Source: Opitutaceae bacterium
GTDB taxonomy: Bacteria > Verrucomicrobiota > Verrucomicrobiia > Opitutales > Opitutaceae
Reading direction: 5' to 3'
DNA: 64,000 bases
NCBI GenBank assembly: GCA_016711225.1
Contig: JADJTK010000001.1
Span: 310,001 to 374,000, forward strand
Below the pieces are notes generated by a model. It was not told the origin of the DNA. It ran no database searches and worked only from the letters and a program-made list of their open reading frames with translations. The translations under genes and the position numbers were made by a program. Positions 27,497 through 35,126 of this stretch are shown here, piece after piece; position 1 is the stretch's first letter, and every line of letters starts with the position of its first letter.

Positions 27497-27689
27497 CGCA
27501 GCATACCCGATCTCCGCTCACTCGACTACGTGGTCGCCGGCCGGACGCTTACCCTCAAGCCGCCGCCCTGAGTCAAAACGGCGAGCCCACGAACAGAAAC
27601 GTGCTGTGAGGCCTGAGGTTTTGCGTGCCGCAAAACCTGGGTCGTCTCCCTGCAGGAGGCCTGGCTCGCCTACCATTATCCCAAAGGCG

Positions 27690-27786
27690 CCGCGCGCGTC
27701 GATGAACGATGGAGACTGGAATCGCCCGGTACGGACCCGTACGCCGGGTGGTGTGGGGCCGGCGGCTAACTACCGCCGGCTACCCG
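27690..27786 (+). mobile_element. Probable 3' end of a group II intron (domains V and VI), truncated
   Basis: CCCGGTACGG...CCGTACGCCGGG (27725-27748) makes a domain-V-like hairpin. GGTGTGGG follows, then GCCGGCGG-CTAACTA-CCGCCGGC (27758-27780), a domain-VI-like hairpin with a bulged-A candidate, and TACCCGA. This order and wording match the 3' ends of bacterial group II introns as I remember them. No reverse transcriptase is present; the IS66 begins 130 bp to the left, and the rest of the intron is gone. It abuts TTCGCC, the end of a GTTRRRY core, so it seems to have entered the distal attC site of the integron array, a known target of group IIC-attC introns. Confidence 0.5.
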
Positions 27787-27802
27787 ATTCGCCCTCCGTT
27801 AT

Positions 27803-28126
27803 TCATTCTTTCTGGTCCTCCCACTGATGCTTGAAACACATCTCGGTGAGATCCTCATCGTCCGCGTATAGTTCAAAGGCCGGCCAGTTCTTCTCGGCCT
27901 CTTCCTTCTTCGACCATGTGAGATGCACCACGGCGTACTCGCACAAATGGCGCAGCAGCCGAAACAGAACATCGTCGCAGTCTTTCCGGCGGGCGATTGC
28001 CTTCACTGGGACGCCGTATAACGGATGGCCCTTCGCAATCTCGATCGCGTACTCGTCCTCGAACGGTCCGCTGGCATCGGGATCGATCAGCTCCCACTGC
28101 GGAGGGAATGTGATTTTCGCGGCCAT
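27803..28126 (-). CDS. Cassette gene 13: unrecognised 107-aa protein
   Basis: 107 residues from ATG 28126, 7 bp from the attC at 28133-28223. Acidic, soluble (PPQWELIDPDASGPFEDEYAIEIAKGHPLYG, then RLLRHLCEYAVVHLTWSKKEE). No family recognised. No signal peptide or membrane segment. Last cassette of the array: its own attC seems to have been replaced by group II intron sequence. AT content is visibly higher than in the flanking chromosome. Confidence 0.7.
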   Translation of the reverse strand: MAAKITFPPQWELIDPDASGPFEDEYAIEIAKGHPLYGVPVKAIARRKDCDDVLFRLLRHLCEYAVVHLTWSKKEEAEKNWPAFELYADDEDLTEMCFKHQWEDQKE

Positions 28127-28132
28127 GCTTTC

Positions 28133-28223
28133 GGCGAACGCTCCGGGTCAGCCACGCCGAACCGCGGATACTGAGGTTGAAAAGGACATCGTAGAGGCGT
28201 TGCGCTGTGACCGCTGGTTCGCC
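28133..28223 (-). other. attC site (type A)
   Basis: 91 bp from GGCGAAC to GTTCGCC with an imperfect palindrome between. Its interior (GTCAGCCACGCCGAA..., ACTGAGGTTGAAAAGGAC..., GCGTTGCGCTGTGACCGCTG) is almost identical to the attC sites at 34510 and 35036. Confidence 0.88.
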
Positions 28224-28224
28224 C

Positions 28225-28707
28225 TCATTTCTTCTTCCTAATGAGCTCCTCGCCAAAGGACTTCAGCTTTCCGGACTTCTGTAACTTCTGCAGCTTCTCC
28301 ATTCCCGGGCTCACAAACTGAATCTTCTGCTTGAGCTCCTCGTACTTCGTGAGCGCCAGTAGCCACCCCTCATATGGATTCTTGTCGAGCTTCCCAATCG
28401 CAAGCTGGTGCTTGATCGAACCGGCTGCATAGCTCGCCAAGAGCAAGGACTCGACAACCTCTTTCTGCTCTTTGCTGAGCTTCAGGTCTTCGAAAACCCA
28501 AGGCGCAACTTCAGCGCTCACAAATAGTACGACGTCGGGACTTTCGTCGGCGAACTTCATCACAATCGGGATCGCATCCCCGATCGCCTCACCGTCGTGT
28601 GACGACTCGATCACAGCAATCGCATCAAGAACCGTCTTTTTGTCGGTTACGGCGAAGGCTGAAATGACGCTGAATAGAGCAAGGGTGGTAACTAGGATTT
28701 TGCGCAT
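28225..28707 (-). CDS. Cassette gene 12: exported helical protein
   Basis: 160 residues from ATG 28707. The N-terminus (MRKILVTTLALFSVISAFA) is a signal peptide. The mature protein is helical and ends in a basic Lys-rich stretch (SFGEELIRKKK). No family recognised. The gene stops 2 bp from the attC at its left. Its 5' part overlaps the read-through tail of the neighbouring cassette gene. Confidence 0.7.
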   Translation of the reverse strand: MRKILVTTLALFSVISAFAVTDKKTVLDAIAVIESSHDGEAIGDAIPIVMKFADESPDVVLFVSAEVAPWVFEDLKLSKEQKEVVESLLLASYAAGSIKHQLAIGKLDKNPYEGWLLALTKYEELKQKIQFVSPGMEKLQKLQKSGKLKSFGEELIRKKK

Positions 28708-29215
28708 TGGAGAATGGGAGCGAGGTATTTGGCGAACGCTTACGGATGAGGGACGCCGGACACTGGCCCGGATTGGAAGGCGGGGACTTAACCGGCGTTC
28801 CATCTGGCCGCTGGTTCGCCTGACTGGTTTTCCACTCGTAGCTGACCCCTTCGGCTACGATCTCCCACGTCGACTCGGTCGACGGCCCGATGCACCAAGT
28901 GATGCGGTGTCGGAGCATCCCAGCATCGCACACCGAAAACTCATCGCGCAGCCAATCGCCGATGCCGTTCTTACTGGCGACACTCGCGACCACGTAGCTG
29001 CTCACGCCCGAGTAGCGAAGAACGATCTCGCCGTCGTGGTAGGCTCCAAGGAGCCGGATCGTGATCGCGGTCTGTCTCTTCTCTTTCCTTTCACCTGTCG
29101 CCGGCTCGCTGATCTCAATCGCTTCCAACCACGCATCGTGGGGACACCGATGGTCACGATGGTCGCGATACCACGCGGCGGTGGCGAAGTCTGGAAGCTG
29201 TCGCTGGGAGGACAT
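28625..29215 (-). CDS. Cassette gene 11: homologue of cassette gene 7, reading through its attC
   Basis: From ATG 29215 the product begins MSSQRQLPDFATAAWY and is over 80% identical by eye to the gene at 34026-34502 (shared HRCPHDAWLE, TAITIRLLGAYHDGEIV, HRITWCIGP). No stop lies before the attC at 28731-28820, so the frame continues through it and into the next cassette (stop 28625), overlapping gene 12 by 83 bp. The ~30 attC-encoded residues and the further tail are probably non-native. Soluble, no signal peptide, function unknown. The IS1111-like element begins just upstream of the start. Confidence 0.65.
   Translation of the reverse strand: MSSQRQLPDFATAAWYRDHRDHRCPHDAWLEAIEISEPATGERKEKRQTAITIRLLGAYHDGEIVLRYSGVSSYVVASVASKNGIGDWLRDEFSVCDAGMLRHRITWCIGPSTESTWEIVAEGVSYEWKTSQANQRPDGTPVKSPPSNPGQCPASLIRKRSPNTSLPFSNAQNPSYHPCSIQRHFSLRRNRQKDGS
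28731..28820 (-). other. attC site (type B)
   Basis: 90 bp from GGCGAAC to GTTCGCC. Interior (CTTACGGATGAG, GATTGGAAGGCGG, TTAACCGGCGTT) resembles the attC sites at 33588 and 35393. Confidence 0.85.
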
Positions 29216-29362
29216 CTTTCTTCGGCGAGACACTATAGATGCGTGAAACGACCGCTGGCAAAAGAAGGTGCTGGTCCCCAGGGACGCGGGTTGCTCGCGA
29301 AAAGCGAGCCGAGCCGCATGGTGGGGTTGCTAACACCAACCACCAAGAAAGGAGACCAGCAC

Positions 29363-30474
29363 ATGAAAAAGCACGATAGGTTCATTGGCCTCGATGTCCA
29401 CAAAGATACCATCCAGATCGCCGTAGCCGAAGACGGCCGCACGGGCGAACTGCGCCAGTTCGGGGAGATCAGCTCCGACCTGCACGCCCTGGAGCGCGCG
29501 CTCACCAAGTTGCGCGCCGACGGCGCCACGCTGCACGTGGCCTACGAAGCTGGCCCGACCGGCTTTGTCATCGCCCGGCACCTGCACGCGATGGGCATCG
29601 ACTGCATCGTCGTAGCGCCCTCGAAGATGCCCGTACCCGGCGGCAAACGCCAGAAGACCGATCGGCGAGACGCCGAGTTGCTGGCGCGTCTGCTGCGCGC
29701 CGGTGATCTCACTGCCATCAACGTGCCCGACGAGGTCGACGAATCTATTCGCGACCTTGCCCGCGCTCGTTCGGATGCGGTCGAGGACCTCACCCGCGCC
29801 AAACAACGCATCAAGTCCTTTCTCCTGCGTCTGGGCTACCACTACAAGGCACGGCCAACTGGAGCGAGGCCCACCTGCGTTACCTGCGCTCGCTCACCAT
29901 CCCACTGGCCGCCCATAAGGCCGTGCTCCAGGAGTACCTGCTCGCCATGGAGCAGTGCATCAATCGAGTGGAACGCCTCGACGCGCTGATCGCCGTCCAG
30001 GTGCCCCAGTGGGATATGTATCCCTTCGTTAAGGCGCTCATGACCCTGCGCGGCTTCCAGCTCACCGCCGCCACCGTGGTGGTCGCCGAAATCGGGGACA
30101 TTCGCCGCTTCAAGCATCCGCGCGACCTCATGGCCTTCCTCGGCTTGGTGCCTCGGGAAGAATCCAGCGGCCAAACACATCGACTGGGCTCCATCACCAA
30201 GGCCGGCAACGCCCACGCTCGCTGGATGCTCATCGAGACGGTGCAGTGCGCCCTCAATGTGCCCAAGGTTTCCGCCGAGCTGAGCAAGCGCCAGGAGAGG
30301 CAGCCAACCGACCAACGCGAGTTGTCGTGGAAGATACAGGTCAGGCTGCACAAGCGCGGCCGCCACCTGTTGGCTCGCGGCAAGCTCAAGCAGAAGATCG
30401 TGGTGGCACTGGCCCGCGAGATGGCCGGCTTTGTGTGGGCCATGCTCCATCTGGTCCCCGCACCCGCCCGTTAG
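29363..30474 (+). pseudogene. IS1111-like transposase, one frameshift
   Basis: Starts at ATG 29363 after AAAGGAGA. The DEDD nuclease half (FIGLDVHKDT, YEAGPTG, KTDRRDAELLARLL) runs to about 29848, where one G appears lost (reading should be YKGTANWSEAHLRY); the Tnp-20 half with its Ser region (GLVPREESSGQTHRLGSITKAGNAHARW) continues in the next frame to TAG 30474. With one base restored the length is 370 residues, usual for IS110-family enzymes. These enzymes act with an element-encoded bridge RNA. As read, no full protein is made. Confidence 0.8.
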
Positions 30475-30903
30475 CCGGTCGGGCCGGGCCTGCGACGAAC
30501 GTAACGGTCCATTCTCGGCCCGGCCCGACCGGAGCTCGAGTCGCCAGGTTTCACCTTCAACTTTCCACCGTTCTTTCCCATCGCCGCTGCGCCAATGGCG
30601 GCAGCCTACAACGTCCGGTTCACCCGGCCTATGCACGTAGACGTTGCGAACAAGCGTCGCCCCTGGGGCGGCGCCCGTATCCGCGCCGAGATTGTGCGGG
30701 CACGACGGTATCTGTTCCTGCGGTTGTGATCCGCGAATTTCAGCTCGTTCACGGGGCCTTGGCCCCAGGGGATAAGCATCCCAGATGACGTCGCCCTGTT
30801 AGTACGGACCGGACGTTGTTCGCTGCCGCCACCGCGGCGGAGTTCACCCATTTCTGCCTCACCACCCGAGACGGACCAGTTTTCTATTATCCGCAGTTGA
30901 CTC
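30475..30903 (+). ncRNA. Candidate bridge-RNA region of the IS1111-like element
   Basis: About 430 bp without a gene between the transposase stop and the right repeat. It opens with a perfect 15-bp stem (30476-30490/30517-30531, 26-nt loop). In IS1111-type elements the guide (bridge) RNA is encoded behind the transposase, so its location here is expected from the family; the RNA itself is not proven by sequence. Confidence 0.35.
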
Positions 30904-30917
30904 CACGCATCTATATC

Positions 30918-31005
30918 AACGCCTCAGGTCTGCCACGCCGGGAATCGGACGTCGCTTGGAAAACGGACATTTCTACCGGCGTTGCGCAGTAGTGACTTGT
31001 TGGGC
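30918..31005 (-). other. attC site split by the IS1111-like element (right part)
   Basis: AACGCCTCAGGTCTGCCACGCCGG... to GTTGGGC (30999-31005). The missing R'' bases GGC lie at about 29224-29226, left of the IS. L-type spacer and central loop are similar to the other sites of the array. Confidence 0.7.
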
Positions 31006-31024
31006 TCCGTTGTTTTCATCTCAG

Positions 31025-31417
31025 CTAGACGTTTGTGCTCTTGAAATAGTCATCGACGCGAAACTGTTGAATGTCGCGGAACCGAACTGCTTCGCACACC
31101 GCTTGCGGACAACCTCGCAGATCCACTCGCGCCACAAGTGGTAATGGTGGCGACACGAGAACATATGCCTTCGAACGATCCAGCCATCCTGCATCTTGGT
31201 AGTCGAAAATATAGTGCGACCGATCAGCCAACGCTTCGCAGATTATTGGCAAGGCCGCGAGATATGCATCAAGACTTGAGAACACCTCGCTCGGTATTTG
31301 GCCGAAGCCAGCGCTCTCGAACACAGCAATCTCTCCGTCGGCATCTCGACAGAGCCACGGCAGATCGGAGAAGGGGCGCTGGCCATCTCGTGCGGCTTTG
31401 ATCTCGGGGGTAGTCAT
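31025..31417 (-). CDS. Cassette gene 10: unrecognised 130-aa protein
   Basis: 130 residues from ATG 31417, which lies 5 bp from the R'' core GCCCAAC (31423-31429). An upstream in-frame ATG (31465) would lie in IS sequence and is rejected. Soluble acidic protein (FSDLPWLCRDADGEIAVFESAGFGQIP, YIFDYQDAGWLDRSKAYVLVSPPLPLVARVDLRG in parts). No family recognised. The stop (TAG 31025-31027) lies outside the attC. Confidence 0.7.
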   Translation of the reverse strand: MTTPEIKAARDGQRPFSDLPWLCRDADGEIAVFESAGFGQIPSEVFSSLDAYLAALPIICEALADRSHYIFDYQDAGWLDRSKAYVLVSPPLPLVARVDLRGCPQAVCEAVRFRDIQQFRVDDYFKSTNV

Positions 31418-31490
31418 TGTTGGCCCAACGCTACATAGGGGTGATCCGTGATCGTTCTGGTACAATCAAAAATAGATGGGATGGGGCGCA

Positions 31491-31515
31491 GGGGAAGGGG
31501 CGCAGCCCCTTCCCC
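31491..31515. repeat. Hairpin in the 5' non-coding part of the second IS110 element
   Basis: Perfect 10-bp stem GGGGAAGGGG/CCCCTTCCCC with 5-nt loop CGCAG. Elements of the IS110 group proper encode their bridge RNA upstream of the transposase, so this region is a candidate for it. Confidence 0.5.
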
Positions 31516-31794
31516 GCTCTCCGCTTGGGATCGGGGTGTTGGCTGTATCAGAAGAGTATGGTCCGGAGTTGTCAACGGGAGGATCCGGTATTTGGCTTTC
31601 GGTGCCTTTGCGGCCCGGGGCGGCAGGAATCAAACGCTCTGCGCATACGAGCGCTTTGACCTTAGCTTCCGCCGCCCCGGGTTGCTTCCACCTGAAACGA
31701 CTACTCAGAGAACGATGCCGAAAACATCCCTCCCTATGGCTGTCGCCGGGTGGCTGCTCCGCAAATGCATCAAACAACGACCCCAAATCAGCCC

Positions 31795-33059
31795 ATGAAT
31801 ACTCCTGAGGCAACTCCAACCTATGACCTGATCGTCTCCCTGGATCGTTCCGACGCCTCCGTGGCCGTCGTTCTCCTGCACCGGTCGACGGTGTCCTCGC
31901 CGAGCACACTGTCAGCACCGCGCCCGAAGAACTCGACCGGTGGTGGATGCAGCTCAAACGCGACCATCCGCTGGCCCGCCTGATCGTCGCCTTCGAGCAA
32001 CCCGCTCCTAACCTGCTGGCGTTTTCGCTCCCCGCGGTGCGGCCGCCATTTTGCCCTCAACCCTTCGGCTACTTGGGCGTACCGGCAGTCCCTTGTCGTC
32101 TCCCACGCGCGCACCGATAGCTCCGACGCTAAACACCAAGCTCTCTTTGTGTTGCACCATCTCGCGGAACTCACGGCCTGGACCCCGCCGCCTCCGGCTC
32201 TGGTGGAGCTGGATCGTCTTTGCGAGGCGCGCCGCAAACTGGTCAATCAGCGCACGGCCACCACCAACCGATTACAGGCTGTGCTCAAGCGCTACTATCC
32301 CCAGGCCCTGCAGCTCATGCACGAGGACATTTGGCGGGCGATGAACTGGCCTTTCTCCGGCGGTGGCCTTCGCCCCAAGCCCTGCAATCTTCCCGCCTCG
32401 CCACCCTCAAGAGCTTCTTTCATAAACACGGCAGTCGCAGCGCGGACCGCTGGGAGCAGCGCGCCGCCGTGCTGTCTTCACTGGTGGCCCTTTCGGCTGA
32501 GGAACCCATCTCCGATCTGTTGGAAGGCTCCGTCTTGGTCAATTTGTTGGAGACGCTCAATGCCGCCATCACTCGCTACGATTCCACCATAACCGATCTC
32601 TTCGAGGCCCAACCGGATGACCAACTCGCCCAGGTCAACGCGTTGCCGGGCGCCGGACCCATCCTCTCGCCGCGCCTGCTTGTCGCGCTGGGCCAGTTCG
32701 CCGACAACTGTCCATGCGCCGAGGATCTGGCTGCCGCCGTTGGGATCGCTCCGGTGACTGACCAAAGTGGCCGGATGCGAAAGGTCTACCGGCGCCTGCG
32801 CTGCGACAAGCATACCCGCCAGACCTTCGTGGAGTGGGTCAAGGAAGCTTGTAAGCACTCGGTCTGGTCGGCGGCTTATGTTCAACGTCGCCAGCAGGCC
32901 GGTCATGGATTCCATATTATCCTACGTGCACTTGCCTATAAATGGATCCGCATCCTGTGGAAATGCTGGCATGACGGAGTCCCTTATAACGAAGACATTT
33001 ACCTCAAACGGCTCCGCGAAAAGGGCAGCCCCCTGGTGCCGTCAGCTGCGGCAGCTTAG
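31795..33059 (+). pseudogene. IS110-family transposase, multiple frameshifts
   Basis: From ATG 31795 (TPTYDLIVSLDRSDASVAVVLL) the homologous sequence hops between frames near 31880, 32025, 32060 and 32350: VAFEQPAPNLLAF and RTDSSDAKHQALFVLHHLAELTAW are the E and D parts of the DEDD core, and the long C-terminal piece (QVNALPGAGPILSPRLLVALG, DLAAAVGIAPVTDQSGRMRKVYRR) is the Tnp-20 half. It is a different lineage from the element at 29.3 kb. Clearly inactive. Confidence 0.85.
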
Positions 33060-33093
33060 TTCAAATTTATCTCGACAGATGTCCTCAGAGCCA

Positions 33094-33172
33094 AGGTCAG
33101 GGACGGAGGGCCTCCGGCTCAGTCGAAGAGGACGGGACATCCCCCTCCGTTCCCTGTAGTGGATTGTTCGGC
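33094..33172 (-). other. attC site (type D) split by the second IS110 element (right part)
   Basis: GTCAGGGACGG... CTCAGTCGAAGA ... CTGTAGTGGATT, ending GTTCGGC (33166-33172). Partner R'' core GCCCAAC is at 31423-31429. Closely related to the attC at 36406. Confidence 0.7.
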
Positions 33173-33573
33173 CAATTCCTTTTGGGATTCTTTCGGAGGG
33201 TGAGGTCTATCACCGCAGACGAATTGTAGCTCGTGATACGATCGAGATGCTGGTGGTAATTGCTGTCGGCGCGGGTATCTAAGTGCGCCAATGATAATAA
33301 GTACTCGGCTAGCTTCACGAACCCTTTCTTTGTGCCCCAGATATTGATTTTTACCCCGCCCTTTAGCTCGCCATAGCGCGCAATCTTTAACAACGGCTTC
33401 CCGGTCAAGTCAGACTCACCGCTAATATGGAACATCAGGTCGTTCGGTGAGATCTTTGGCGGCACCGCTCCACCACAGAGGCACATCATACCATGCTTTT
33501 TGGCCTTGATGATCTTGCCATCATAATACTGGCGGGTCACGCAGCTGACCTTCTCTTTCTGGATCTTGCTCAT
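33097..33573 (-). CDS. Cassette gene 9: unrecognised basic protein, tail encoded by attC
   Basis: 158 residues from ATG 33573. Contains a Cys cluster early on (KKHGMMCLCGGAVPPKISPNDL) that could bind metal, then LTGKPLLKIARYGELKGGVKINIWG and DSNYHQHLDRITSYNSSAVID. The last ~25 residues, starting NNPLQGTEGDV, are translated from the attC site (stop inside it). No signal peptide; family unknown. Confidence 0.7.
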   Translation of the reverse strand: MSKIQKEKVSCVTRQYYDGKIIKAKKHGMMCLCGGAVPPKISPNDLMFHISGESDLTGKPLLKIARYGELKGGVKINIWGTKKGFVKLAEYLLSLAHLDTRADSNYHQHLDRITSYNSSAVIDLTLRKNPKRNWPNNPLQGTEGDVPSSSTEPEALRP

Positions 33574-33587
33574 GGCTGTCTTCTTTT

Positions 33588-33679
33588 GCCGAACGCTTAC
33601 GGATGAGCCACGCCGGGCGGCTCGCGGTGATTGGAAACCGGACTCTTAACCGGCGTTGCGCTCTGGCCGCTGGTTAGCC
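33588..33679 (-). other. attC site (type B)
   Basis: 92 bp from GCCGAAC to GTTAGCC; interior GCTTACGGATGAGCC, GTGATTGGAAACCGG, CTTAACCGGCGTTGCGCTCTG. Confidence 0.88.
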
Positions 33680-34007
33680 CTCCGTTTCTCGTCGTGAGCT
33701 CCTCAACAGGGATGCATCTTGCAGAATAGAAGACTCGGAAACGCGCACCAACCTCTTCGCTCAGCCGCTGGCACAGGCTGCGGCCTACGATATCGAACTC
33801 CTTCTTCTCTTCTTCGGTCCAGGTGGTCGCAGCCGGGTCACTGACATTCAGATGTGAGTCGTACGTGGCCGCCCAATCTTCCAGCGCGCAAGCCAACTCC
33901 TCGGTGACGCCAAGCTCGCGGGGATCAAGATTCCCGATCTCGCCATCGTGACGCCAGATCGGCCAGCAACTGTAGTCTGGCATGAGCTTGATCGCTGGAG
34001 ACGGCAT
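33597..34007 (-). CDS. Cassette gene 8: unrecognised 136-aa protein, tail encoded by attC
   Basis: 136 residues from ATG 34007. Soluble and acidic (MPDYSCWPIWRHDGEIGNLDP, TWTEEEKKEFDIVGRSLCQRLSEEVG). The N-terminal half (LMPDYSCWPIW, ELGVTEELACALEDWAATYD) recalls small immunity- or SUKH-like cassette proteins, but I cannot assign a family. The C-terminal residues TPVKSPVSNHREPPGVAHP are attC translation. Confidence 0.7.
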   Translation of the reverse strand: MPSPAIKLMPDYSCWPIWRHDGEIGNLDPRELGVTEELACALEDWAATYDSHLNVSDPAATTWTEEEKKEFDIVGRSLCQRLSEEVGARFRVFYSARCIPVEELTTRNGGLTSGQSATPVKSPVSNHREPPGVAHP

Positions 34008-34017
34008 GATCCTTTTC

Positions 34018-34107
34018 GGCTAACGTCAGAGGTCTGCCGCTCCGAGCACCTGACCGTGATTGGAAGTCGGACACTCTACCGGAGTTGGCAGTGGTGTCTG
34101 GTTAGCT
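34018..34107 (-). other. attC site (type C)
   Basis: 90 bp from GGCTAAC to GTTAGCT; interior GTCAGAGGTCTGCCGCTCCG, GTGATTGGAAGTCGG, CGGAGTTGGCAGTGGTGTC; sister of 36789-36878. Confidence 0.88.
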
Positions 34108-34502
34108 TGCCTGGTTTTCCACACGTAGCTGATCCCCTCGGCGACGATCTCCCACACGGACTCGGTCGCTGGGCCGATGCACCACGTGATGCAGTGTCGG
34201 AGCGTCCCGGTGTCGCACACCGAAACCTCATCGCGTAACCAATCACCGATGCCACCTTCGCTGGCGAAACTCGCAACCGCGTAGCTGCTCACCCCGGAAT
34301 AACGAAAAACGATCTCGCCATCGTGATAGGCGCCAAGGAGCCGAATCGTGATAGCGGTCCTTCGTTTCTCTCTTCTTTCACCTGTGGCCGGCTCGCTGAT
34401 CTCGACCGACTCCAACCAAGCATCGTGGGGGCACCGATGATCACTTGGATCGACGTACCACGCGGCGGTGGCGAAGTCCGGAAGCTGTCGCTGGGATGAC
34501 AT
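34026..34502 (-). CDS. Cassette gene 7: homologue of cassette gene 11
   Basis: 158 residues from ATG 34502 (MSSQRQLPDFATAAWYVDP). Shares nearly its whole sequence with the gene at 28625-29215. Soluble, with EISEPATGERREKRRTAITIRLLG in part and a Trp/Cys-containing C-terminal half (CITWCIGPATESVWEIVAEG). The final ~28 residues (ANQTPLPTPVECPTSNH...) come from the attC site, with the stop inside it. Function unknown; two copies in one array suggest cassette duplication or repeated capture. Confidence 0.75.
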   Translation of the reverse strand: MSSQRQLPDFATAAWYVDPSDHRCPHDAWLESVEISEPATGERREKRRTAITIRLLGAYHDGEIVFRYSGVSSYAVASFASEGGIGDWLRDEVSVCDTGTLRHCITWCIGPATESVWEIVAEGISYVWKTRQANQTPLPTPVECPTSNHGQVLGAADL

Positions 34503-34509
34503 CTTTTTC

Positions 34510-34600
34510 GGCTAACGCTCCGGGTCAGCCACTCCGAAAACCGGATACTGAGGTTGAAAAGGACATCGTAGAGGCGTTGCGCTGTGACCGCTGGTTGGCC
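34510..34600 (-). other. attC site (type A)
   Basis: 91 bp from GGCTAAC to GTTGGCC, interior nearly identical to 28133-28223 and 35036-35126. Confidence 0.9.
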
Positions 34601-34604
34601 GTTC

Positions 34605-35030
34605 TCATTTTGAATCGATGGTCTTCATGACTTCTTCCATCTGCTCCGGAGTCAAACTGATGGACCTGTCTGGAACCCAGATCCGATCGTCGTCCATCCG
34701 AATCCATTCTTCCTTTGGGCGGACGGTTCCGGCACTTCCAGACCTGAAACCACCAGCGAATCCACTGACACTCACCACAAGCTGGAGATCTGCAGTAAGC
34801 TGAAAGTAGAGGATGCTCTCCCCGCTGCCACTGAGGTGGTATCTGCCCCAATCGAGCGTCACCGGACGCATAATCGCAATGACTGCCTGGACCTTCATCC
34901 CCGGCCTCAAGCGCTCCATTGCGCGCGCGGTCGTCGGAGGAAGCCCAGCGGTGTCACTCCGGTGCTGAACCGACGCGCACCCGAAGCCGAAGAAGAGAAC
35001 GAAAACAACAAGTGCGGCGTGGATTCTCAT
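34605..35030 (-). CDS. Cassette gene 6: lipoprotein
   Basis: 141 residues from ATG 35030. The N-terminus MRIHAALVVFVLFFGFGC has a lipobox (GFGC, Cys18), so an exported lipid-anchored protein. The mature part contains MERLRPGMKVQAVIAIM, reminiscent of SmpA/OmlA-type 'beta-barrel assembly enhancer' folds, and a C-terminal helix ending EQMEEVMKTIDSK. The stop lies 4 bp from the attC. Family assignment tentative. Confidence 0.75.
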   Translation of the reverse strand: MRIHAALVVFVLFFGFGCASVQHRSDTAGLPPTTARAMERLRPGMKVQAVIAIMRPVTLDWGRYHLSGSGESILYFQLTADLQLVVSVSGFAGGFRSGSAGTVRPKEEWIRMDDDRIWVPDRSISLTPEQMEEVMKTIDSK

Positions 35031-35035
35031 CTTTC

Positions 35036-35126
35036 GGCCAACGCTCCGGGTCAGCCACGCCGAACACCGGATACTGAGGTTGAAGGGGACATTATAGAGG
35101 CGTTGCGCTGTGACCGCTGGTTCGGC
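35036..35126 (-). other. attC site (type A)
   Basis: 91 bp from GGCCAAC to GTTCGGC; third near-identical copy of type A (others 28133, 34510). Confidence 0.9.

Larger units (their letters stand above)
25164..27552 (-). mobile_element. IS66-family insertion sequence, complete ends
   Basis: Perfect 21-bp terminal inverted repeats (25164-25184 and 27532-27552; GTAAGCGTCCGG outward ends) enclose tnpA, tnpB and a broken tnpC, all on the minus strand. The flanks 25156-25163 and 27553-27560 are both CCTCAAGC, an 8-bp target duplication, which is the length typical of IS66. So the boundaries are exact and the insertion is a single event. Confidence 0.93.
29228..30917 (+). mobile_element. IS110-family (IS1111-like) element inserted in an attC site
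   Basis: Perfect 12-bp subterminal inverted repeats TATAGATGCGTG (29234-29245) and CACGCATCTATA (30904-30915) enclose a transposase gene and 430 bp of non-coding sequence behind it; subterminal repeats and long 3' non-coding DNA are features of the IS1111 group. Left of it stands TTCGGC(G), right of it AACGCCTCAGGTCTGCC, which together rebuild an attC start, so the insertion lies inside the R'' core. Outer edges are accurate to a few bases only. Confidence 0.75.
31440..33093 (+). mobile_element. Second IS110-family element inserted in an attC site, decayed
   Basis: An IS110-type transposase pseudogene with about 355 bp of non-coding DNA in front and very little behind it. Left flank GCCCAACGCTACATA (31423-31437) and right flank GTCAGGGACGGAGGGCC... 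GTTCGGC (33094-33172) together resemble the attC site at 36406, so the element seems to sit a few bases inside that attC. No terminal repeats found; edges are approximate. Confidence 0.6.
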
